From contig DAOVMB010000065.1 in NCBI GenBank assembly GCA_030630905.1, positions 1 through 9,051 on the forward strand: a DNA stretch of 9,051 nt, in the 5' to 3' direction. The translations under genes and the position numbers were made by a program. The notes under the pieces are model-generated. The model made no database searches, was not told where the DNA came from, and saw only the letters and a list, made by a program, of their open reading frames with translations. Origin of the DNA: Sedimentisphaerales bacterium. Its GTDB lineage: Bacteria > Planctomycetota > Phycisphaerae > Sedimentisphaerales > Anaerobacaceae. Below, in pieces: positions 6,041-9,051 of the stretch (positions are counted from its first letter, which is position 1; each line of letters opens with the position of its first letter).

Positions 6041-7846
6041 CTATATATTATCCGGAAGCACAATAGGTTCCCATCGTATCTTTGCAGCGCCGAGTAGTGT
6101 ACCGGTGGCATAAGCCAAATCGACAAGCGCTATCTGGTATTCGGCCAGCGCCAGGATTTCGGCTCTTTGAGCTTCGGCAAAATTTGTCTGCGCCTGAAGT
6201 ACGTCGGTAGATGTCCCCATGCCGAGTTCAAACTGGCGTTTTTCGGCATCGAACAGCCGGCCGTCCAGGATCGCCCTTTGTCTGCTGGCCAAAACGCGCT
6301 GCCAGTTCGCCTCAAGCTGATCGATAGCATTGAGCACTTCAAGTTCAATAAGTGCTTCACGACTATCGCGGCTGGCCAACCGCTGCCTGCGCTGGTAAAA
6401 GGCCTGCCGAAGCTGACTCTTTCCGGCTTCATTTCCCAGCGGCACCAACAACTGCAACCCGACTCGATGATCCTCGAATCTCTTGTCGAAAAGCAAATCG
6501 AATGAGTCGTCTCTCGTACCGCCCAGGCCGTTCACATTATACCTATAATCCATCGTGACCAAAGGCAGCGACTGGCTCCGCATGTAATCGACTGTAGCGA
6601 AATCTTCAGCGATTTGCAACTCCAATTCGAGCATTTCCATCCGATTGTCCATGGCTGTTGCCACCAATTGCTTTTTTTTCAGCTCATAAAGGACAGGGTC
6701 CGGCTCGGTGGCAGGTATCAGCACCGTCGGTGTCTGCATTCCCAGGCCCGCCTTATTAAGCGTTCGCTTGAGGTCACGTTCTCGATCGCGCACGTTGTTC
6801 TCGGCTAAAATAATAGCCTCAAGCTGCTGTGCCACCCCTGCTTCGGTACGAATAATCTCTATCTGCGGTTTATCGCCGGCGGCCACAAAGCGACCAGCTT
6901 GTTCGTATAGGGCTTTAGCCAGGTCATATTGCTTTTTCCGCACATCCAATTCCATCTTGGCCGCATAAAGTCGCCAGTACACACGATCCACGTCTGCGAT
7001 AACTCGTATAACTTCAAGTTTCGTTCTTGCATCGGTTATCTGCCGTTCATACTCGGCGATACGAATGGCATAGGTATTAGCACGCTTACCGGCGCCTCGA
7101 AGCAGTGGCTGACTAATCGAAACTGACATGTCAGAGCCATAGGAAGGATCAAATACCGACCAGGGAGAATCCGTTTTGGCACGGCTGTCGGCTAAGTCAA
7201 AGTTTACTGTTCCACCGGTTCGCAAAGGGACCTGAACACCAAGACTAGTGCTGGTATAATCGACTTGTGAGCCTGAAATTTCATCAAGAAACGAAGCCGT
7301 TGGTGTATCCGTCTTTGAAAATGTCAGATTAGAGTAGAACGCCGCCTCGAACTGGGCCTCCTGCTGGCTGACCTTTTCCGCGGCAACAGCAGGATTGATA
7401 AGCTGCACCTTCAGATCAAGGTTATTCTCCAGCGTAAGCGCTCGACATTGTTCCAAAGTCAACTCAAGCTCTTTTGGCGGCACTTCATTGGCATCATTAA
7501 CGTCCGTTAGGATTTTTTCTTCGTCCCTGGCCTCCTGTAGCTCAAGCGTTTCTATTCGCCGGGTTTTTTCAGGGGCAATCCTGGTTTGGTAAGAATCTCC
7601 ATCGCCGGAAAACTGTTCGCAGCCGGTCAAAAGAAAACAGAAGACAGACAGCAGAAGACAGACAACATAGTTCTTCGTTCTGTGTTCAGCGTCGTGCGTT
7701 CTTGTTTTTACGCCGAACTCTGTACGAAGAACACAGAACGATCTCGCCCATCGTCGTCTTCCTTCTGACTTCTGATTTCTGTCCTCTGTTCTCGGTATTC
7801 TGTCCTCTGTCCTCTGTCTTCCGTCTTCTGCCTTCTGTCTATTCAT
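6041..7846 (-). CDS. TolC-family outer membrane efflux lipoprotein with repeat-expanded N-terminus
   Basis: This outer membrane factor forms the exit duct of a tripartite efflux system. From the ATG at 7846 it has 601 residues. A lipobox LTGC (73-76) follows a hydrophobic stretch, VVCLLLSVFCFLLTGC, indicating lipidation at Cys76. Two OEP repeats follow, about 129-330 beginning LTLEQCRALTLENNLDL and about 370-590, with typical coiled-coil helices and the L-x-A-Q-x-x-F-A-E-A-Q-R motif near the end. The start at 7846 overlaps the permease stop (ATGAATAG), with GAGG 9 nt upstream; an ATG at 7903 in the same frame lacks that support. Residues 3-32 are a hydrophilic heptad repeat (R-Q-K-A-E-D-G type) encoded by 7-bp tandem repeats, so the signal peptide has an abnormally long basic n-region. 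No in-frame ATG, GTG or TTG lies between the repeats and the hydrophobic core. The OEP domain call is firm; the N-terminus is uncertain. Confidence 0.9.
   Translation of the reverse strand: MNRQKAEDGRQRTEDRIPRTEDRNQKSEGRRRWARSFCVLRTEFGVKTRTHDAEHRTKNYVVCLLLSVFCFLLTGCEQFSGDGDSYQTRIAPEKTRRIETLELQEARDEEKILTDVNDANEVPPKELELTLEQCRALTLENNLDLKVQLINPAVAAEKVSQQEAQFEAAFYSNLTFSKTDTPTASFLDEISGSQVDYTSTSLGVQVPLRTGGTVNFDLADSRAKTDSPWSVFDPSYGSDMSVSISQPLLRGAGKRANTYAIRIAEYERQITDARTKLEVIRVIADVDRVYWRLYAAKMELDVRKKQYDLAKALYEQAGRFVAAGDKPQIEIIRTEAGVAQQLEAIILAENNVRDRERDLKRTLNKAGLGMQTPTVLIPATEPDPVLYELKKKQLVATAMDNRMEMLELELQIAEDFATVDYMRSQSLPLVTMDYRYNVNGLGGTRDDSFDLLFDKRFEDHRVGLQLLVPLGNEAGKSQLRQAFYQRRQRLASRDSREALIELEVLNAIDQLEANWQRVLASRQRAILDGRLFDAEKRQFELGMGTSTDVLQAQTNFAEAQRAEILALAEYQIALVDLAYATGTLLGAAKIRWEPIVLPDNI
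7635..7662. repeat. Four 7-bp units, inverted relative to the main array
   Basis: On the plus strand, units AAACAGA, AGACAGA, CAGCAGA and AGACAGA follow one another in register. They are reverse complements of the TCTGTCT-type units at 7764-7840, so the two arrays can pair. On the coding (minus) strand this segment specifies most of the hydrophobic core of the lipoprotein signal peptide. Confidence 0.7.
7676..7740. repeat. Palindromic element (REP-like), copy 2
   Basis: CGTTCTGTGTTC (7676-7687) is a perfect 12-bp inverted repeat of GAACACAGAACG (7729-7740), with 41 nt between the arms. The first 27 bases match the element at 3896 at 23 of 27 positions. ACGCCGAACTC at 7710-7720 also matches the reverse complement of the other copy's left part. 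It is translated within the N-terminal extension of the TolC-like protein and lies between the two 7-bp arrays. Confidence 0.7.
7764..7840. repeat. Eleven-unit 7-bp tandem repeat at the 5' end of the TolC-like gene
   Basis: Seventy-seven bases divide without a gap into eleven heptamers of consensus TCTGTCT/TCTGTCC on the plus strand; nine begin TCTG, one TCGG and one TCCG. On the coding strand three units make 21 bp, which gives the seven-residue protein repeats RQKAEDG, RQRTEDR, IPRTEDR and NQKSEGR. The array begins inside the permease stop codon (7839-7841). A change of one or two units shifts the TolC reading frame; a change of three keeps it. Confidence 0.85.
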
Positions 7847-7859
7847 GTCTAAGAGCCTC
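7839..7859 (-). promoter_or_regulatory. Translational coupling site: permease stop overlapping TolC-like start
   Basis: On the minus strand the end of the permease gene reads GAGG, nine nucleotides, then ATGAATAG. The ATG (7844-7846) opens the TolC-like frame and TAG (7839-7841) ends the permease. The GAGG (7856-7859) is well spaced as a Shine-Dalgarno, so translation of the two genes is probably coupled. Confidence 0.7.
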
Positions 7860-9051
7860 AATAGGGTCGAGCCTGGCGGCCTTAATTGCCGGGAACATTC
7901 CAAAAAAGATACCTACGGAGCCGGAAAAACCGAACGCAAGGCCTATCGCCCACAGGGGGATATATGCCATATCAAGTTCAACTTTCGGGATATTGGCTAT
8001 GCCTGTGGTCAGAAGCTGGCCAAACCCAATTCCGAAAAGCCCGCCGACAAAGCACAAAACCACAGCCTCAATCAGGAACTGGGTTAGAATCGCTGACTTT
8101 TTCGCTCCCACCGCTTTGCGAAGCCCTATTTCTCTGGTTCGTTCCGATACCGAGACAAGCATAATATTCATAATGCCCACACCACCGACTAAAAGAGAAA
8201 TGCCAACAATGCCACCGGCCACAGCCATCACCACACGGGCAACTTCATTGAAGATATCCAGGAAGTTCTTGACTGAATCAACTCTAAATGTGTCGGGTTC
8301 GCCGGGCTTTATGTTACGTGTGCGTCGAAGGAAGAAGCTTATCTCGGCCCGGGCATCATCCGAAACTTCAGGGGATTTGCTTTCGGCAAGAACCCCGACC
8401 CACAGATACCGCTTCATTTTGAAACTGGTCTTGAATGGAATAAATATCTCAGAAGTTTCCTGGTCACCTCCCCCGAATACGGATTCAGGGCTGGCTTCAA
8501 TCACTCCGACAATATAGAAAGTGTTGTGACCTATGAGAATCGACTGGCCTATGCAATCACGGTCAAGGTGAAGGTCGTTGCGCAGCTTAGGGTCAATCAC
8601 GCAAACCTGTCGCATCTGCATTTCATCGATAACCGAAAGTGGTCTTCCAAGCGTGACCGGACGGCTCACAATTTGATGGCAGGCAGGCTCCAGGCCGGTA
8701 ATGCTCACGTTTTCGGCTGAATACTCACGGTGGCTGACGGTATAGGCTCCGAGCCCGGTCTGACGGCCGAATCGCTCCACCGACGGGCAGTGATCCAGCA
8801 TACCATCGAAATGCTCGGGCAAAAATCTAATACTCCACCACGGGGCATGTTGCAGAGGCCCTCTGTCGGGACGCATGGGTGAAATAAATATAGTATTGGT
8901 TCCGATAGATTCGAACTGTGTGAGTATTTTTGCCCTTAGACCGCTAAGAGCGGCAATGACCGCTGTTACCGAAGCAACACCGATGATAATCCCAAGTGTG
9001 GTGAGCACCGATCTGGTTTTGTTTGCCCAGATTTGGCCCAGTGCAAGGTAC
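7839..9051 (-). CDS. MacB-type ABC transporter permease (FtsX family), 5' end outside window
   Basis: The frame is open to the right edge, giving 403 visible residues beginning YLALGQIWANKTRS, then VLTTLGIIIGVASV. The N-K-T-R-S-V-L-T-T-L-G-I-I-I-G-V stretch is the usual MacB-family entry into membrane helix 1, so the GTG at 9008 is an internal codon and not the start. A MacB-like periplasmic domain spans roughly 37-270. An FtsX core follows: helix 2 near 271-300 (GISLLVGGVGIMNIMLVSV), the cytoplasmic coupling helix SERTREIGLRKAVGA (302-316), helix 3 near 320-344 and helix 4 near 364-388, ending in AARLDPIEALRHE. MacB-type permeases use the ATPase to drive a periplasmic mechanotransmission cycle that pushes substrates through an adaptor into a TolC channel, and the TolC-like gene is next in the operon. 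No ATPase domain is visible, so it is presumably a separate gene or lies beyond the edge. Confidence 0.93.
   Translation of the reverse strand, partial: YLALGQIWANKTRSVLTTLGIIIGVASVTAVIAALSGLRAKILTQFESIGTNTIFISPMRPDRGPLQHAPWWSIRFLPEHFDGMLDHCPSVERFGRQTGLGAYTVSHREYSAENVSITGLEPACHQIVSRPVTLGRPLSVIDEMQMRQVCVIDPKLRNDLHLDRDCIGQSILIGHNTFYIVGVIEASPESVFGGGDQETSEIFIPFKTSFKMKRYLWVGVLAESKSPEVSDDARAEISFFLRRTRNIKPGEPDTFRVDSVKNFLDIFNEVARVVMAVAGGIVGISLLVGGVGIMNIMLVSVSERTREIGLRKAVGAKKSAILTQFLIEAVVLCFVGGLFGIGFGQLLTTGIANIPKVELDMAYIPLWAIGLAFGFSGSVGIFFGMFPAIKAARLDPIEALRHE

Noticed and set aside
7764..7840. CRISPR array
   Set aside because: The units are 7-bp back-to-back repeats with no spacers, and no cas gene is present.
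7901..7903. Upstream ATG as start of the TolC-like gene
   Set aside because: It would overlap the permease by 65 bp and lacks a clear Shine-Dalgarno, whereas the ATG at 7846 has a well-spaced GAGG and the classic stop-start overlap.
7702..8517. A 271-codon rightward open frame opposite the permease and TolC start
   Set aside because: It lies antisense to the well-supported FtsX-type permease, its protein is low-complexity (Ser/Pro/Thr/Arg-rich) and has no recognisable motif; it is a shadow frame.
9006..9008. GTG as start of the permease
   Set aside because: The frame continues upstream to the window edge with residues (LGQIWANKTRS) that match the usual MacB-family sequence before helix 1, so the GTG is an internal valine.

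Overview
The window is a bacterial genomic segment of roughly even GC content. It has Shine-Dalgarno-led genes, a Gram-negative envelope (a TolC-type outer membrane lipoprotein and a MacB-type permease) and several short dispersed palindromic or low-complexity repeats that run into coding sequence. From memory, in-frame peptides such as RQRTEDR together with GH130 enzymes recall Planctomycetota, especially Phycisphaerae/Sedimentisphaerales-like genomes. That assignment is an inference and no rRNA or marker gene is present to settle it. I saw no tRNA, rRNA, CRISPR array, transposase or integrase.

Layout, left to right. At 1-600 a leftward two-gene unit encodes a DUF4258 protein followed by a DUF2283 protein cut by the left edge, behind a good sigma70-like promoter; the pair resembles a small toxin-antitoxin-like module. 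At 625-1299 a leftward MBL-fold hydrolase of the glyoxalase II type carries about 20 extra residues near its N-terminus, encoded by a repeat-like insert. At 1502-3721 a rightward MsbA-type ABC half-exporter has a PDZ-like domain inserted in its first periplasmic loop. A 257-bp gap follows, with a candidate terminator and a 56-bp imperfect palindrome. At 3979-4938 a rightward GH130 glycoside phosphorylase/hydrolase ends convergently against the next block.

From 9051 down to 5028 is a leftward operon: a MacB/FtsX-type permease (5' end outside the window), a TolC-family outer membrane lipoprotein whose start overlaps the permease stop (ATGAATAG), and a six-helix membrane protein with a PH-like C-terminal domain. 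The first two would form the inner and outer membrane parts of a tripartite efflux system; the adaptor and ATPase are probably just beyond the right edge.

The most unusual part is the 5' end of the TolC-like gene. Between the start codon and the lipobox lies a nested inverted-repeat structure: 11 in-register 7-bp units, a palindromic core related to the 3896-3951 element, and 4 oppositely oriented 7-bp units. The last of these encode much of the signal peptide's hydrophobic core. Because 7 is not a multiple of 3, gain or loss of one unit would change the reading frame.
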